Origin: Nitrosomonas sp. Nm51
GTDB taxonomy: Bacteria; Pseudomonadota; Gammaproteobacteria; Burkholderiales; Nitrosomonadaceae
Assembly (NCBI RefSeq): GCF_900111165.1
Contig: NZ_FOGH01000013.1
Coordinates: 1-64,000 of the forward strand
Direction of reading: 5' to 3'
DNA length: 64,000 nucleotides
Both the position numbers and the translations under genes were made by a program. The notes under the pieces are model-generated. The model saw only the letters and a list, made by a program, of their open reading frames with translations. It made no database searches and was not told the DNA's origin. Every line of letters begins with the position of its first letter. The stretch's first letter is position 1. Below, in pieces: positions 7,024 through 17,297 of the stretch.

Positions 7024-9417
7024 TTAAAATTTTTGCTGCCAATAACGCGGACGTAACTGCCGCCAGCCACCGACAAAAAACCCTGCCGGTTCGAAACGAA
7101 TCAGTATCGCGCCATGCCGGTCACTGCGCAACAGCAGACTTCCCTGTTCGCGGTAACGCTCTGTAACGGCTGCTCTGGGATGATCGAAACGGTTACGGTA
7201 GCCAACGGTGAAAACGGTAACTGCCGGATTCACTTGCTTTATGAAGGTTTCACTTGAAGAAGTCAAACTGCCGTGATGCGGCGCGATCAGCACCGTGGAT
7301 AATAATTTCTCATGATGCGCGTCTATTAATTTTCGCTCAGCAGCACGGCCGATATCGGCGGGTATGAGTACGCTGCCGGTTGCAGTCGTAATTTTCAACA
7401 CGCAACTGCTCGCATTGGTCTTGCGCGACGGTTTCTGATAAAGATCAGCGTCCGGATACAGGATTTCAAAAGCGACACCGTCCCAATGCCAGGACTGCCC
7501 CTGAACGCACAACGCGCTCTGATAGGCAGTCTGCGAAACGGGATGATTCATATCCAGTGATGAAAGCAGTATTTTGACATCCAAGGCATTGAGCACCGAT
7601 AACGCGCCGCCGCTATGATCAGAATCGGCGTGCGAGATAATCATTTTATCCAGCTTGCCGATTCCCCGTGCACGCAGGAACGGTATGACAACGCGTTCGC
7701 CGCTGTCACTTTCAGCATAGGCCGGACCACTGTCGAACAGCAGCGCATGGCGTTGCGTTTGCGCCACCACTGCCAGCCCCTGGCCGACATCAAGAACCGT
7801 CAGCCAAAGCGCGCCTTCGGACGGCCTGGACGGCAGCACCAGAAACAATGGCAACAGTGCAACTACGCCAAGCCAGCGAGCCGGAAACCCAGAAAAAAAA
7901 TTCAATCCCAAACCACCCGGCAGCAGCAACCAGACAATACCAATGACGGCAACGGCTATCGTCCACATTGGCGGCGCATGTTGCTGCCAGACTGGTTGCG
8001 GCAATTCATTCAACCCTTGAAGAAAAGCCATTACAACGCTTAATAAACCGTGCGCCAGTGGTAACAAAAATTCGCATAACGGAATCATGGATAGGAGCGT
8101 AAGCGGCACGACCAAGAGACTCACCAGTGGAATTGCGACCGCGTTGGCGACTGGCGATACCAGTGATACCTGTTGAAACAGCGCCAGCAATAACGGAACC
8201 AATCCCAGAGTTATTGCCCATTGCACGCGTATCCAGCCAACAAGCCAATGCGGTGTGCCAATACGGCCGACAGTGACCAGCATAATAACGCCGATTGCAC
8301 CAAAGGAAAGCCAGAATCCTGCTGACAACACTGACCATGGATCAATAATGACAACCAGGAGCAGCGCCCAGGCCAGAATCATCGAGGGCGCTGTCATACG
8401 ACCAGACCAAATCGCCGCAGCCACGACGGCCAGCATAAAAAATGCACGTTGCGCCGGAATCGCAAAACCGGAGAGCAATGCATACACACCCGCCGCCAAC
8501 AAGCCTGCACTAACCGCCATCCGCCGTGCAGGCATATGCAATAACAGGCTCGCGCTTTGACGCCATATTCTGAAAACCAGAAAATACATTATACTGGCAA
8601 CCAGCGTAATATGTAATCCGGATATGGCCATTAAATGATTGGTGCCGGTACGTGTAAATATCTGCCACTGGCCGGAAGGTATTGCGCGTTGATCGCCAGT
8701 TGCCAACGTCATGAGAACACCCGCATAGCTTTTACCGTCAAGTCTCGAATCAAACCGCTGTTGTATCTGCTGACGCTGTGCCGCAATCCAGTATGCAGGC
8801 CTGTTGACCCGGGCGTTTAGCAGCAAATTATCCGGCGCTCGCCGCACATAGCCTACGGCACGGATGTTACGTTCCAGCGCCCAGGCTTCATAATCAAAAC
8901 CGTGCGGGTTGGCTTGACTGTGCGGACGTTTTAAGCGTACCGTCATTTGCCAGCGTTCGCCGGCACGAACAGATGGCAATGGCGGTACATTATGTTTATC
9001 ATTTTGTTCGCGCTCAGAATACCAGGACAACGAAATACGTTGAGGTACATGCGCTTGGGGAGTGAGTACCTGTTCGACTTCGAACTGAAACCGCACGCGG
9101 CCGATTGTGTACTGCGGCAAATCCGAAATCACACCAATTATCTGGATATCCCTGCCTTCCCACGCTTCCGGCAAGGTATCGGCAAGACGCCAGTGCGCCA
9201 TACCAGCCGCCCAGAAATATCCTCCGCCGAACAAAAGCAATAAAAACAAAAATCGGCTGACCGCCAGCAATACGGTTTTCTGACCACGCCAACATGACAC
9301 ACAAGCAATCAATAACAGCGGCAGAATCAGCGCATTTTGCAATGCCGGCAGTTCAGCCTGCCATTGCAGCAGGCTGGCACCTGAAACAAACACCAGAATA
9401 CCAAGCCGTATTGGCAC
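7024..9417 (-). CDS. comEC: ComEC/Rec2 family DNA-uptake channel
   Basis: This is a 797-residue inner-membrane protein. It has an N-terminal DUF4131 region with membrane segments, the central Competence domain (LMAISGLHITLVAS, followed by several hydrophobic helices) and a C-terminal metallo-beta-lactamase-like domain (VLDVGQGLAVVAQT, ISHADSDHSGG, APHHGSLTSSS). ComEC carries single-stranded DNA into the cytoplasm during transformation, and the C-terminal domain is thought to degrade one strand. Full length and no stop. With pilT, pilU and a TfpX-like protein in the window, this supports a type IV pilus and possible natural competence. It lies 62 bases downstream of amrS on the same strand. 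Confidence 0.93.
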   Translation of the reverse strand: MPIRLGILVFVSGASLLQWQAELPALQNALILPLLLIACVSCWRGQKTVLLAVSRFLFLLLLFGGGYFWAAGMAHWRLADTLPEAWEGRDIQIIGVISDLPQYTIGRVRFQFEVEQVLTPQAHVPQRISLSWYSEREQNDKHNVPPLPSVRAGERWQMTVRLKRPHSQANPHGFDYEAWALERNIRAVGYVRRAPDNLLLNARVNRPAYWIAAQRQQIQQRFDSRLDGKSYAGVLMTLATGDQRAIPSGQWQIFTRTGTNHLMAISGLHITLVASIMYFLVFRIWRQSASLLLHMPARRMAVSAGLLAAGVYALLSGFAIPAQRAFFMLAVVAAAIWSGRMTAPSMILAWALLLVVIIDPWSVLSAGFWLSFGAIGVIMLVTVGRIGTPHWLVGWIRVQWAITLGLVPLLLALFQQVSLVSPVANAVAIPLVSLLVVPLTLLSMIPLCEFLLPLAHGLLSVVMAFLQGLNELPQPVWQQHAPPMWTIAVAVIGIVWLLLPGGLGLNFFSGFPARWLGVVALLPLFLVLPSRPSEGALWLTVLDVGQGLAVVAQTQRHALLFDSGPAYAESDSGERVVIPFLRARGIGKLDKMIISHADSDHSGGALSVLNALDVKILLSSLDMNHPVSQTAYQSALCVQGQSWHWDGVAFEILYPDADLYQKPSRKTNASSCVLKITTATGSVLIPADIGRAAERKLIDAHHEKLLSTVLIAPHHGSLTSSSETFIKQVNPAVTVFTVGYRNRFDHPRAAVTERYREQGSLLLRSDRHGAILIRFEPAGFFVGGWRQLRPRYWQQKF

Positions 9418-9479
9418 TGACTATTTGTTACAATTCGTTAACTGGGCATAGATAATTTGTGTTGCACACCGACCTTTGT

Positions 9480-10589
9480 TTAAAGGTGTGCATGAATTCT
9501 GGATTGAATATCGACCGGAATGCGGTGTCGCCCAAAACCACCGTTAAAGCGCTCAAAACAACCGGCAATCTGCTCGCCACACTGTAAACAACATCCATTA
9601 TCGTTCAGATGATAATGTTCTATCTCATACCAGTCACGCGCAATAGCTTCATGACCGCATGACGGACAACAGGTTGCATCACCTTCTCGGTAATGTACGT
9701 TGCCTGTATAAACATAGCGTAGGCCTGCATCAAGCGCAACCTGTCGCGCCCGAATCAATGTTGACGCCGGCGTGGATGAAACCGCAGTCATTTTATAATC
9801 CGGATGGAATGCGCTGAAATGCAAGGGAATATCAGTGCCAAGCTCTTTAGCTATCCAAGTACACATGGCTTCTATTTCATGCGCGGAGTCGTTGAGTTTG
9901 GGAATCAACAATGTTGTCAGCTCAAACCAGACTTCTGTTTCCTGCTTCAGATATTTTAGCGTATCCAGCACAGGTTGCAGATGGGCACCGGTTTGCTTGA
10001 CATAAAAGGCTTCAGTAAACGCTTTCAAATCAATGTTTGCAGCATCCATTTTGGCAAAAAATTCACGGCGCGGCTCTGAATGTATATAACCTGCTGTTAC
10101 TGCAACCGTTTTTATACCTTTCACATGACAGGAATCCGCTACATCCATCGCATATTCGGCAAAAATTACAGGATCGTTGTAGGTAAATGCGATACTTTTA
10201 CAGCCAAGTGAAACCGCCACATCAGCGATTTCCTCTGGGCCGGCCTTAGCTGCCAGTTTGTCAAAACTGCGTGATTTGGAAATATCCCAGTTCTGACAGA
10301 ATTTACATGCCAGATTACAACCTGCTGTACCGAATGACAAAATACTGCTGCCCGGATAAAAATGATTGAGTGGCTTTTTTTCAATCGGATCTATACAAAA
10401 ACCGGATGATCTCCCGTAAGTGGTTAACACCATGGCATTTCCGATACGACCACGCACAAAACACGCTCCGCGCTGCCCGTCATGCAGCTTACAGTCACGC
10501 GGACAAAGATCACATTGCATACGGCCGTCTTCTAAGATATGCCAGTATTTTGCCGGATACTGTTCTTCGGTACTAATCGGTTCATCCAT
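9480..10589 (-). CDS. amrS: AmmeMemoRadiSam system radical SAM enzyme
   Basis: This is a 369-residue radical SAM protein. The cluster-binding motif CNLACKFC places cysteines at 91, 95 and 98. An N-terminal cysteine set (CDLCPRDCKLHDGQRGACF, residues 26-43) and a C-terminal knuckle-like set (CCPSCG, CCLQCG) suggest further metal sites. The family is the third member of the AmrA-AmrB-AmrS triad, whose reaction is not established. Its start overlaps the amrA stop by 8 bases, indicating translational coupling. It is related to pyruvate formate-lyase activating enzymes in the core, but the conserved neighbours identify it as AmrS. Confidence 0.92.
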   Translation of the reverse strand: MDEPISTEEQYPAKYWHILEDGRMQCDLCPRDCKLHDGQRGACFVRGRIGNAMVLTTYGRSSGFCIDPIEKKPLNHFYPGSSILSFGTAGCNLACKFCQNWDISKSRSFDKLAAKAGPEEIADVAVSLGCKSIAFTYNDPVIFAEYAMDVADSCHVKGIKTVAVTAGYIHSEPRREFFAKMDAANIDLKAFTEAFYVKQTGAHLQPVLDTLKYLKQETEVWFELTTLLIPKLNDSAHEIEAMCTWIAKELGTDIPLHFSAFHPDYKMTAVSSTPASTLIRARQVALDAGLRYVYTGNVHYREGDATCCPSCGHEAIARDWYEIEHYHLNDNGCCLQCGEQIAGCFERFNGGFGRHRIPVDIQSRIHAHL

Positions 10590-11181
10590 CGTTTCTTTCC
10601 TCTACAAAATCCGTTTCACGCCATTTTTGAACGGTATAACGCGACAAACGAATCGCATCATCCCAAAAAACGGCATCCAGTCCCGCTTTGACTTTTAACC
10701 GTGCCAGAAATTCGCACGGTTGCGGCAGACTGCCCCATACTTGTGGCAAAAAAGTACTGCGATACGCACCCCAAGTTAGCATAACGCCGTCAATACCTGG
10801 ACGTAATTGTGATAAAGCGTCCTTTTCGTTGACAAACGTAAGTGGTTGCAGTGCAGACAACAATGAAATCTCCACATTGATTGACACAAGTTCCCGCGCT
10901 GATACAGGTGAAAACCGTTGATCGTAAAGTGCGGCTGCAACGGCATTGCCACGTACATTCTCGAGTAGCGACTGACGTGCCTGTATGGAACCGATACAGC
11001 CACGCAATTGATGTTGTTGCGTCAGTGTCACAAAAGTTGCGCCCGGCTTGGTCAACCATTGTGCCGTGGTGTCTATTGTGACAGCTTTCGCAGCGTCTAT
11101 CTGCAACGCATCTGCAATTGAAGTCCGTGCAATAGCTAACAGTACTTTCCCAAACTTGTTTTGATTAACGTTCGGTACCAT
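10582..11181 (-). CDS. amrA: AmmeMemoRadiSam system protein A (AMMECR1 domain)
   Basis: This is a 199-residue AMMECR1-domain protein. The family motif LRGCIGS is at residues 59-65, followed by NAVAAALYDQRFSPVS and VNVEISLLS-like sequence. The fold is known from structures, but the biochemical role is unresolved. It is the middle gene of the amrB-amrA-amrS operon: amrB ends 16 bases upstream and amrS overlaps its 3' end by 8 bases. The tight spacing supports a complex or consecutive steps with the other two proteins. Confidence 0.92.
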   Translation of the reverse strand: MVPNVNQNKFGKVLLAIARTSIADALQIDAAKAVTIDTTAQWLTKPGATFVTLTQQHQLRGCIGSIQARQSLLENVRGNAVAAALYDQRFSPVSARELVSINVEISLLSALQPLTFVNEKDALSQLRPGIDGVMLTWGAYRSTFLPQVWGSLPQPCEFLARLKVKAGLDAVFWDDAIRLSRYTVQKWRETDFVEERNDG

Positions 11182-11197
11182 TTTGTTCAGCCGTCCG

Positions 11198-12001
11198 TCA
11201 ATTTTGACAAAATGCTATCGCAGCATAGCCTACAACCTGATCACGTGAACCTGCCGTATCACCTGAATTACGTAAATCAAGCAAGCATGGCTTTAACTGG
11301 TGTTTCCGGGCGGCCACAATCAGTCCGTTCACAGGCGTACCGCCACAGGCCCGATCATGTGCAATCGGCTGCCTAAGTTGTAAAATGGATTGTACGGTCG
11401 CATTATCAACTTGTTGCGCCACTATATAAGGCAGATAATGCGAAAGATCGGAACTGACCACAATAAGCGTCTCGTCATCGCCCCATACCCGATCAAGCAC
11501 TTCGTCAACTTCTTCAGCCGAAGCCGTGCCTACAACAAGAGGCAATACTTTAAACGACGCTAGCACTTGTTGCAAAAAAGGTAATTGGACTTCGAGTGAA
11601 TGTTCAAACACGTGTGCATCGAAATTGGCGATTACTTGCGGCAAATCCGAAACTGCACGCGCCGCTTCAACATCTACTTGCACAACACCCAGTGGCGTAT
11701 CAAAGTATTCTACGTCAGGCAGTGTCAAGCCATGAATCAATACACGATGTGCTGGACCCAGCAACACGACACGTTTAACAGATTCCGCCACTGTAAGTAA
11801 CGTACGATAGGCCGTCGCGGCAATTGCCCCAGAATAGACATATCCGGCATGTGGCACAATTAACGCTTTCGGCGTCAAGGCGTATTGTTCCGCACCTTTT
11901 AGCAATCTTTGAATATCCTGTGATAACCGGCACGCATCGGCTGGATAAAACAGGCCAGCCACGGCAGGCTGGCGAACGGAAAGAGAATGAATCCTGGTCA
12001 T
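11198..12001 (-). CDS. amrB: AmmeMemoRadiSam system protein B (MEMO family)
   Basis: This is a 267-residue MEMO1-like protein, related in fold to class III extradiol dioxygenases. The N-terminal VPHAGYVYSG places a histidine at residue 51, and EHSLEVQLPFLQ (about 133-144) supplies further possible metal ligands. VVSSDLSHYLPY and CGGTPVNGLI match conserved C-terminal blocks. Human MEMO1 has been linked to copper/iron handling, but the bacterial function is not settled. It is the first gene of the amr operon. Confidence 0.92.
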   Translation of the reverse strand: MTRIHSLSVRQPAVAGLFYPADACRLSQDIQRLLKGAEQYALTPKALIVPHAGYVYSGAIAATAYRTLLTVAESVKRVVLLGPAHRVLIHGLTLPDVEYFDTPLGVVQVDVEAARAVSDLPQVIANFDAHVFEHSLEVQLPFLQQVLASFKVLPLVVGTASAEEVDEVLDRVWGDDETLIVVSSDLSHYLPYIVAQQVDNATVQSILQLRQPIAHDRACGGTPVNGLIVAARKHQLKPCLLDLRNSGDTAGSRDQVVGYAAIAFCQN

Positions 12002-12107
12002 TGTGCTGCTACTTGTTAATCAGACTTGATTACAACGTAAGGATTAATCGGCAAGAATCAAGTTAACCAGCTGTTTAAGTGCCGATACAATATTGAATCT
12101 GTACAAA

Positions 12108-12415
12108 TTATGACAATTTGTGATGCCGCAAATGCAATCCATGGTGCACTAACGCCGCTTCAACGTGCGTAAATTCTTTGATTGATTGCTGGCTGTCCGT
12201 CCATAATTGCCGCAAACGGGTTATAACCATTGCATCACTATTCACATGATCAGACAAATACCCCAATTCTTTTGCTGCGCGCAAAGCCGACGGTGACAAT
12301 GGCGGCATAGCCTTGTACCAGTATCCCGCAATTCGCGTAGAAAAATCTGTGTCGTTACCTTGCCTATACCTTTTCCCAAGACCATAATCCACCTTTCAAG
12401 ATCCCGCGCATCCAT
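12108..12415 (-). pseudogene. Remnant of a helix-hairpin-helix (endonuclease III-like) protein
   Basis: From an ATG at 12415 the frame reads MDARDLERWIMVLGKGIGKV and then TTQIFLRELR, a helix-hairpin-helix-like stretch. It then leaves frame. The continuation YWYKAMPPLSPSALRAAKEL is found in another frame and ends at 12108. Restoring one G in a GGG run near 12335 joins the two. The upstream part expected of full-length relatives is missing because a stop codon and pilU lie immediately before it. I see a 5'-truncated, frameshifted remnant of about 103 residues. The family call rests on motif memory and is moderate. Confidence 0.45.
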
Positions 12416-12451
12416 TGCCTGGACATGTAACTGATTAAATCACCAGCATAA

Positions 12452-13591
12452 TCATTCCTGAATGGCCAAATGTGCTATGCCCGCTGTTAAATCCGCATCT
12501 TTGGCTTCTTTTCCTTCCAGCTTGATTTGCAAACGTAATTCATTCATGGAATCAGCATTTCTTAGAGCATCCTCATAACTAATCAGGTCGCTTTCAAATA
12601 ATTCGAATAATGCCATATCAAATGTCTGCATGCCTAATTCGCGTGATTTCTTCATTATTTCCTTAATTTCATGCACATCCCCCTTGAAAATCAGATCAGA
12701 AATCAATGGAGAATTTAACATAATTTCAATTGCGGCCACCCGTCCCTTTCCATCTTTTTTAGGAATCAAACGCTGAGCAACCAGACCGCGCAAGTTGAGC
12801 GACAAATCCATGAGTAACTGCGCGCGACGTTCTTCCGGAAAAAAGTTGATAATTCGATCAAGCGCCTGATTGGCACTGTTAGCATGCAGCGTGCCCATAC
12901 ATAAGTGGCCCGTTTCAGCAAATGCAATAGCATGTTCCATGGTTTCCCGATCACGGATCTCGCCGATCAAAATAACATCCGGAGCCTGCCGCAGTGTATT
13001 TTTTAGCGCTGCCTCCCAGGATTCAGTATCGACACCCACTTCACGTTGTGTAACCACACAGTTGATATGTTCATGGACATATTCCACCGGGTCTTCAATG
13101 GTAATGATATGGCCGAAACTATTTTTGTTACGGTGACCGATCAGCGCAGCCATTGAAGTTGACTTACCAGAACCGGTACCGCCGACGAAGATGACCAGAC
13201 CTCTTTTATTCATCACCACTTCCTTGAGTACAGGTGGCAGCTTAAGTTCATCAAAGTCGGGAATTGTTGTTGTAATGGTACGCAGCACCAATCCAACTCT
13301 TTGCTGCTGAACGAACGTATTGACACGAAAACGCCCGATGCCGGCAGGATTGATGGCAAAGTTGCATTCCTTGGTTTGCTCAAACTCAGTCGCCTGCTTT
13401 TCATTCATAATCGCATGTGCTAAAGCTACGGTATGTTGCGATGATAATGCTTGTTGTGAAACAGGCGTCATTTTTCCATCGACTTTAAAAGCCGGCGGGA
13501 ATCCAGCTGTAATGAATAAGTCCGATGCTTCTTTACTAAGCATCAAACGTAGCAGATCGTGCATAAATTTTGTGGCTTGTGCTTTATCCAT
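12452..13591 (-). CDS. pilU: Type IV pilus retraction ATPase-like protein PilU
   Basis: This is a 379-residue secretion ATPase of the PilT/PilU class. The Walker A motif GGTGSGKST is at residues 137-145, followed by the Asp and His boxes (IITIEDPVEY, LIGEIRDRETMEHAIAFAET, GHLCMGTLHANSA). It assists PilT in pulling back the pilus. Compared with the neighbouring PilT it has the longer C-terminal tail usual for PilU and lacks the AIRNLIRE motif. It follows pilT by 23 bases on the same strand, the standard arrangement. Confidence 0.95.
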   Translation of the reverse strand: MDKAQATKFMHDLLRLMLSKEASDLFITAGFPPAFKVDGKMTPVSQQALSSQHTVALAHAIMNEKQATEFEQTKECNFAINPAGIGRFRVNTFVQQQRVGLVLRTITTTIPDFDELKLPPVLKEVVMNKRGLVIFVGGTGSGKSTSMAALIGHRNKNSFGHIITIEDPVEYVHEHINCVVTQREVGVDTESWEAALKNTLRQAPDVILIGEIRDRETMEHAIAFAETGHLCMGTLHANSANQALDRIINFFPEERRAQLLMDLSLNLRGLVAQRLIPKKDGKGRVAAIEIMLNSPLISDLIFKGDVHEIKEIMKKSRELGMQTFDMALFELFESDLISYEDALRNADSMNELRLQIKLEGKEAKDADLTAGIAHLAIQE

Positions 13592-13614
13592 TTTTTATTC
13601 CTGAGTTACCAGCC

Positions 13615-14655
13615 TTATCTGAAGTTATCTTTATTAGCTGCTTTCATACGCGCTTCTGCCATTGTTACAACATTGCGCCTGACCAGTTCGGTCAGATTCT
13701 GATCCAATGTCCGCATACCCACACTCTGTCCGGTTTGTATTGCAGAATACATTTGCGCAACTTTGGCTTCACGGATCAAATTACGAATTGCGGGGGTGCC
13801 AACCATAATTTCGTGTGCGGCTACCCGCCCGTTACCTTCTTTTGTTTTAAGTAATGTTTGCGATATCACCGCCCTTAAAGATTCTGATAACATTGCACGG
13901 ATCATTTCTTTTTCTTCGGCCGGAAACACGTCAATAATACGGTCTATGGTTTTCGCAGCGGAACTGGTATGGAGGGTACCGAAGACAAGGTGACCGGTTT
14001 CTGCAGCTGTCATTGCCAAACGTATCGTTTCCAGGTCACGCATTTCACCCACCAGAATAATATCCGGATCTTCACGCAGAGCTGAGCGTAATGCATTCTC
14101 GAAGCTGTGTGTATCGCGCCCGACTTCGCGCTGATTAATCAGACATTTTTTACTTTCATGAACAAATTCAATTGGGTCTTCAAGTGTCAGGATATGCCCA
14201 AAGTCGTTTTCATTAATGTGGTTGATCATTGCTGCCAACGTAGTCGATTTACCCGACCCAGTCGGCCCGGTCACCAGAACAACGCCACGGGGCTGTTGAG
14301 CGATTTCCGCAAAAATTTTGGGAGCATTCAGTTCTTCAAGCGTGAGTACTTTAGATGGAATAGTGCGCATAACTGCAGCTGCACCACGCTGTGTATTGAA
14401 AGCATTCACACGGAAGCGGGCAAGATTCGGCACCTCAAATGAAAAATCGCACTCGAGATTTTCTTCATAATATTTTCTCTGCCCATCATTCATAATGTCG
14501 TAAACCATGCTGTGGACTTCTTTATGTTCCATCTCAGGCAGATTGATTCGCTTGACTTCGCCATTGACACGGATCATCGGCGGCATCCCAGCGGATAAAT
14601 GCAAATCGGAAGCTTTGTTTTTAACCACAAATGCGAGCAGTTCTACAATATTCAT
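13615..14655 (-). CDS. pilT: Type IV pilus retraction ATPase PilT
   Basis: This is a 346-residue hexameric ATPase that depolymerises the pilus and powers twitching and DNA uptake. Walker A GPTGSGKST is at residues 130-138. The Walker B region ILVGEMRDLETI, the His box GHLVFGTLHTSSA and the retraction-specific AIRNLIREAK motif are all present. Length and start agree with the family. It is the first gene of pilT-pilU and is transcribed divergently from suhB across a 272-bp gap. Confidence 0.96.
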   Translation of the reverse strand: MNIVELLAFVVKNKASDLHLSAGMPPMIRVNGEVKRINLPEMEHKEVHSMVYDIMNDGQRKYYEENLECDFSFEVPNLARFRVNAFNTQRGAAAVMRTIPSKVLTLEELNAPKIFAEIAQQPRGVVLVTGPTGSGKSTTLAAMINHINENDFGHILTLEDPIEFVHESKKCLINQREVGRDTHSFENALRSALREDPDIILVGEMRDLETIRLAMTAAETGHLVFGTLHTSSAAKTIDRIIDVFPAEEKEMIRAMLSESLRAVISQTLLKTKEGNGRVAAHEIMVGTPAIRNLIREAKVAQMYSAIQTGQSVGMRTLDQNLTELVRRNVVTMAEARMKAANKDNFR

Positions 14656-14927
14656 GCATATTCCTCAATGATTTTTCATGTTTTCTCGAGTTTTAAGACA
14701 TCTGCGCAACCAGGTAACAGGTTGAACAAGACAGGCTTGTTTTTCTTCTCTACGGTTAAATCACAAAGAAATTGAATATTCATAAGACATGGCTGGCACA
14801 TGAATCGATTTGTTATTTGCTGTTCTATTCGCTTTTAGTTCAAACCGTATGTACACTTTACTTCATGCACAGACCCGATTCATATTAGAATTACGCCTTT
14901 TTAGTTAGGCATTAGGATCCGAACGCT

Positions 14928-15758
14928 ATGCACCCGATGTTAAATATTGCAATCAAAGCCGCACGTCGAGCAGGTGACATCATTATCCAGGCATCACGAA
15001 ATTTGGATTTATTGAATATTTCCAAAAAGTCCCGCAGCGATTATGTCAGTGAAGTTGATGGAGCCGCCGAAGAAGCCATCATTAAAATTCTACACGGCAC
15101 CTACCCTGATCATGCCATTCTTGCCGAGGAAAGTGGTATCCGTGGAGATATGATGAATGCCGAATTTCAGTGGATTATCGATCCACTGGATGGCACCACA
15201 AACTTTTTGCATGGTTTGCCCCACTATGCGGTTTCGATTGCATTAAAACATAAAGGCTTATTAAATAAGGCAGTTGTATACGATCCTAATAACAACGAAC
15301 TATTTACTGCAAGCAGAGGGGGTGGTGCGTATCTGAATAATCAGCGTTTACGCGTCAGTAAACGTTCACACATGGAGGACTGCCTGATTGGTACCGGTAT
15401 TCCGTTCAGGGATTTGACACATGTAGAGGCGTATCTAAAAATTTTCAAAGATGTTATTCCGCGCGTAGCAGGCATTCGCCGTCCAGGCTCAGCTTCATTG
15501 GATCTTTCTTATGTAGCCGCAGGCCGGTATGACGGTTTTTGGGAAATCGGGCTGGCTCCATGGGATATGGCCGCTGGTTGCCTGCTGATCCAGGAAGCCG
15601 GCGGCCTCGTGGGCGATTTGGAAGGCAATGACTCTTATCTGGAGAGCGGCCAAATCCTCGCCGGCAATCCAAAAGTGTTTGCGCAACTGCTCAAGACTAT
15701 CCAACCACATCTGAGCCAGGCACTCATCGAGAATCATCGTGCTGCACGGAGGCACTGA
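14928..15758 (+). CDS. suhB: Inositol-1-monophosphatase family protein SuhB
   Basis: This is a 276-residue Mg-dependent phosphatase. It has the metal-binding EE pair at 67-68, DPLDGT at 85-90 and the WDMAAG motif in the C-terminal third. SuhB removes phosphate from inositol monophosphate; in E. coli it also takes part in rRNA transcription antitermination with the Nus factors. An AGGATC-like ribosome-binding region lies upstream of the ATG. The gene faces away from pilT and converges with scpB. Confidence 0.93.
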   Translation: MHPMLNIAIKAARRAGDIIIQASRNLDLLNISKKSRSDYVSEVDGAAEEAIIKILHGTYPDHAILAEESGIRGDMMNAEFQWIIDPLDGTTNFLHGLPHYAVSIALKHKGLLNKAVVYDPNNNELFTASRGGGAYLNNQRLRVSKRSHMEDCLIGTGIPFRDLTHVEAYLKIFKDVIPRVAGIRRPGSASLDLSYVAAGRYDGFWEIGLAPWDMAAGCLLIQEAGGLVGDLEGNDSYLESGQILAGNPKVFAQLLKTIQPHLSQALIENHRAARRH

Positions 15759-15847
15759 TAATCTACTGAATATAAACAATTAACTTCTCATTACAGCATC
15801 ATAGCAGGTATTTAGTGTTTCTTTGATGGCATTGATTTATTAGCAGA

Positions 15848-16483
15848 TTATTTTTCAGATTCATCTGAATCATGCGCTTGTGTTTCCACCAGCGCCCCAA
15901 GTTCCTCTAACGGTGGAAGTTCCTCCAAGGCGCGCATACCAAGGTCATTCAAAAATTGCCGTGTCGTTGCAAACAATGCCGGTTTTCCCGGCACATTTCG
16001 ATTCCCGACTTGGTCAACCCAGCCGCGTCCTGTCAATGTTTTCAGAATGGATGATGAAACGCTGATGCCTCGAATTTCTTCTATGTCTCCCCGCGTAACC
16101 GGCTGATAATAGGCAATAATGGCCAGTGTCTCCAGTACCGCACGCGAATAGCGCGGCATCTTTGGTGGATTCAGGCGATTCAGAAAAGTCTGCATTTCCG
16201 CTTTTGCTTGAAACCGCCATCCACTCGCCACCCGTACAAGCTCAACTCCACTGTCAACCCAGTCATCGCGTAACGTTTCAATACATTCAGCTATTTGTTT
16301 TGTTTTGACTTCATCATTGAATAATTTTTTCAGCGTGGATATCGGCAGGGGTTCTTGTGTTGTAAGCAAAGCTGTTTCAATCACCTGCCTCATTTTTTCC
16401 GCCTTCCAGGTATTGGTTGTTGCATCCACCGGATTGTTTGCAGCTGAGTCTGATTGGTTAAATTGAGTCGCCCGGTCTGACAT
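15848..16483 (-). CDS. scpB: Chromosome segregation/condensation protein ScpB
   Basis: This is a 211-residue kleisin-associated subunit with tandem winged-helix domains. Conserved parts are [51 protein letters not shown] and the final GLGMRAL-like block. With ScpA and SMC it forms the bacterial condensin complex. The start overlaps the scpA 3' end by 26 bases, typical of this gene pair. The acidic C-terminal tail is variable in the family. Confidence 0.94.
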   Translation of the reverse strand: MSDRATQFNQSDSAANNPVDATTNTWKAEKMRQVIETALLTTQEPLPISTLKKLFNDEVKTKQIAECIETLRDDWVDSGVELVRVASGWRFQAKAEMQTFLNRLNPPKMPRYSRAVLETLAIIAYYQPVTRGDIEEIRGISVSSSILKTLTGRGWVDQVGNRNVPGKPALFATTRQFLNDLGMRALEELPPLEELGALVETQAHDSDESEK

Positions 16484-17282
16484 AGATAGTTCCTAATGTT
16501 TCCGGCTGTGTAATTATCACTAACATTTCCTTGGCAAGTTCGAGTATCGCCAAAAAAGTAACAATCACTTCTGCCACTGTCGCTACCGGGTTGAACAAAT
16601 CATACAGCGCTACTTGTCCACGCTGCTGCAAGTCCCTTAATACCTGACTCATATAAGCGCGTACCGAGAGCTTTTCACGAATGATGTGATGATGCCTGTT
16701 GGCTTTGGCTCTTGCCAGTAATGTCAGCCAGACCTGACGAAGGTCATCGACGGAGACATCCGGCAGTTGATTGGATTCACACTGATCCATCCATACCTGT
16801 ACGGTTGAAAAATCGCGCCCTGCCTGCGGCAATTCATTTAGACGCGTTGCCGCCAATTTAATTTGTTCATATTTTAGCAACCGTTCAACCAGCTCGGCCC
16901 TTGGGTCATTTTCCTCTTCCGTCTCAGTTCCGGAAGCCGGCAGTAACATACGCGATTTTATTTCAATCAACAAGGCCGTCATTAATAAATATTCCGCGGC
17001 CAGCTCGAATTGCCCCACTTCCATCATCTCAACATATGCCATGTATTGTTGTGTCAGTTGCACCATCGGTATGTCGAGAATATCAAGATTATGTTTACGG
17101 ATCAGATAAAGCAGCAAATCCAACGGGCCTTGAAAATTTTCCAAAAATACTTCCAATGCATCCGGCGGTATGTATAAATCCCGCGGCACTTCCATGACGG
17201 GTTCGCCACAGATTTGTGCAATAGGTTGTTGGACAGATTGATTCAATGGTTCAATGACCGTCGAATCCGTTGATAGAATCAT
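16458..17282 (-). CDS. scpA: Segregation and condensation protein ScpA (kleisin)
   Basis: This is a 274-residue kleisin. The N-terminal SMC-binding region contains [19 protein letters not shown], followed by [20 protein letters not shown]. The C-terminal winged helix ends near [15 protein letters not shown]. It bridges SMC heads and binds ScpB. It lies 15 bases after trpS and overlaps scpB, so all three probably share a transcript. A variable 30-residue extension precedes the conserved N-terminus, so a later start is possible. Confidence 0.94.
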   Translation of the reverse strand: MILSTDSTVIEPLNQSVQQPIAQICGEPVMEVPRDLYIPPDALEVFLENFQGPLDLLLYLIRKHNLDILDIPMVQLTQQYMAYVEMMEVGQFELAAEYLLMTALLIEIKSRMLLPASGTETEEENDPRAELVERLLKYEQIKLAATRLNELPQAGRDFSTVQVWMDQCESNQLPDVSVDDLRQVWLTLLARAKANRHHHIIREKLSVRAYMSQVLRDLQQRGQVALYDLFNPVATVAEVIVTFLAILELAKEMLVIITQPETLGTIYVRPGDSI

Positions 17283-17297
17283 TACATTTTAAATGGG

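Noticed and set aside
14656-14927. Possible sigma-54 promoter (TGGCAC) before pilT/suhB
   Set aside because: No TTGC block at the required distance on either strand.
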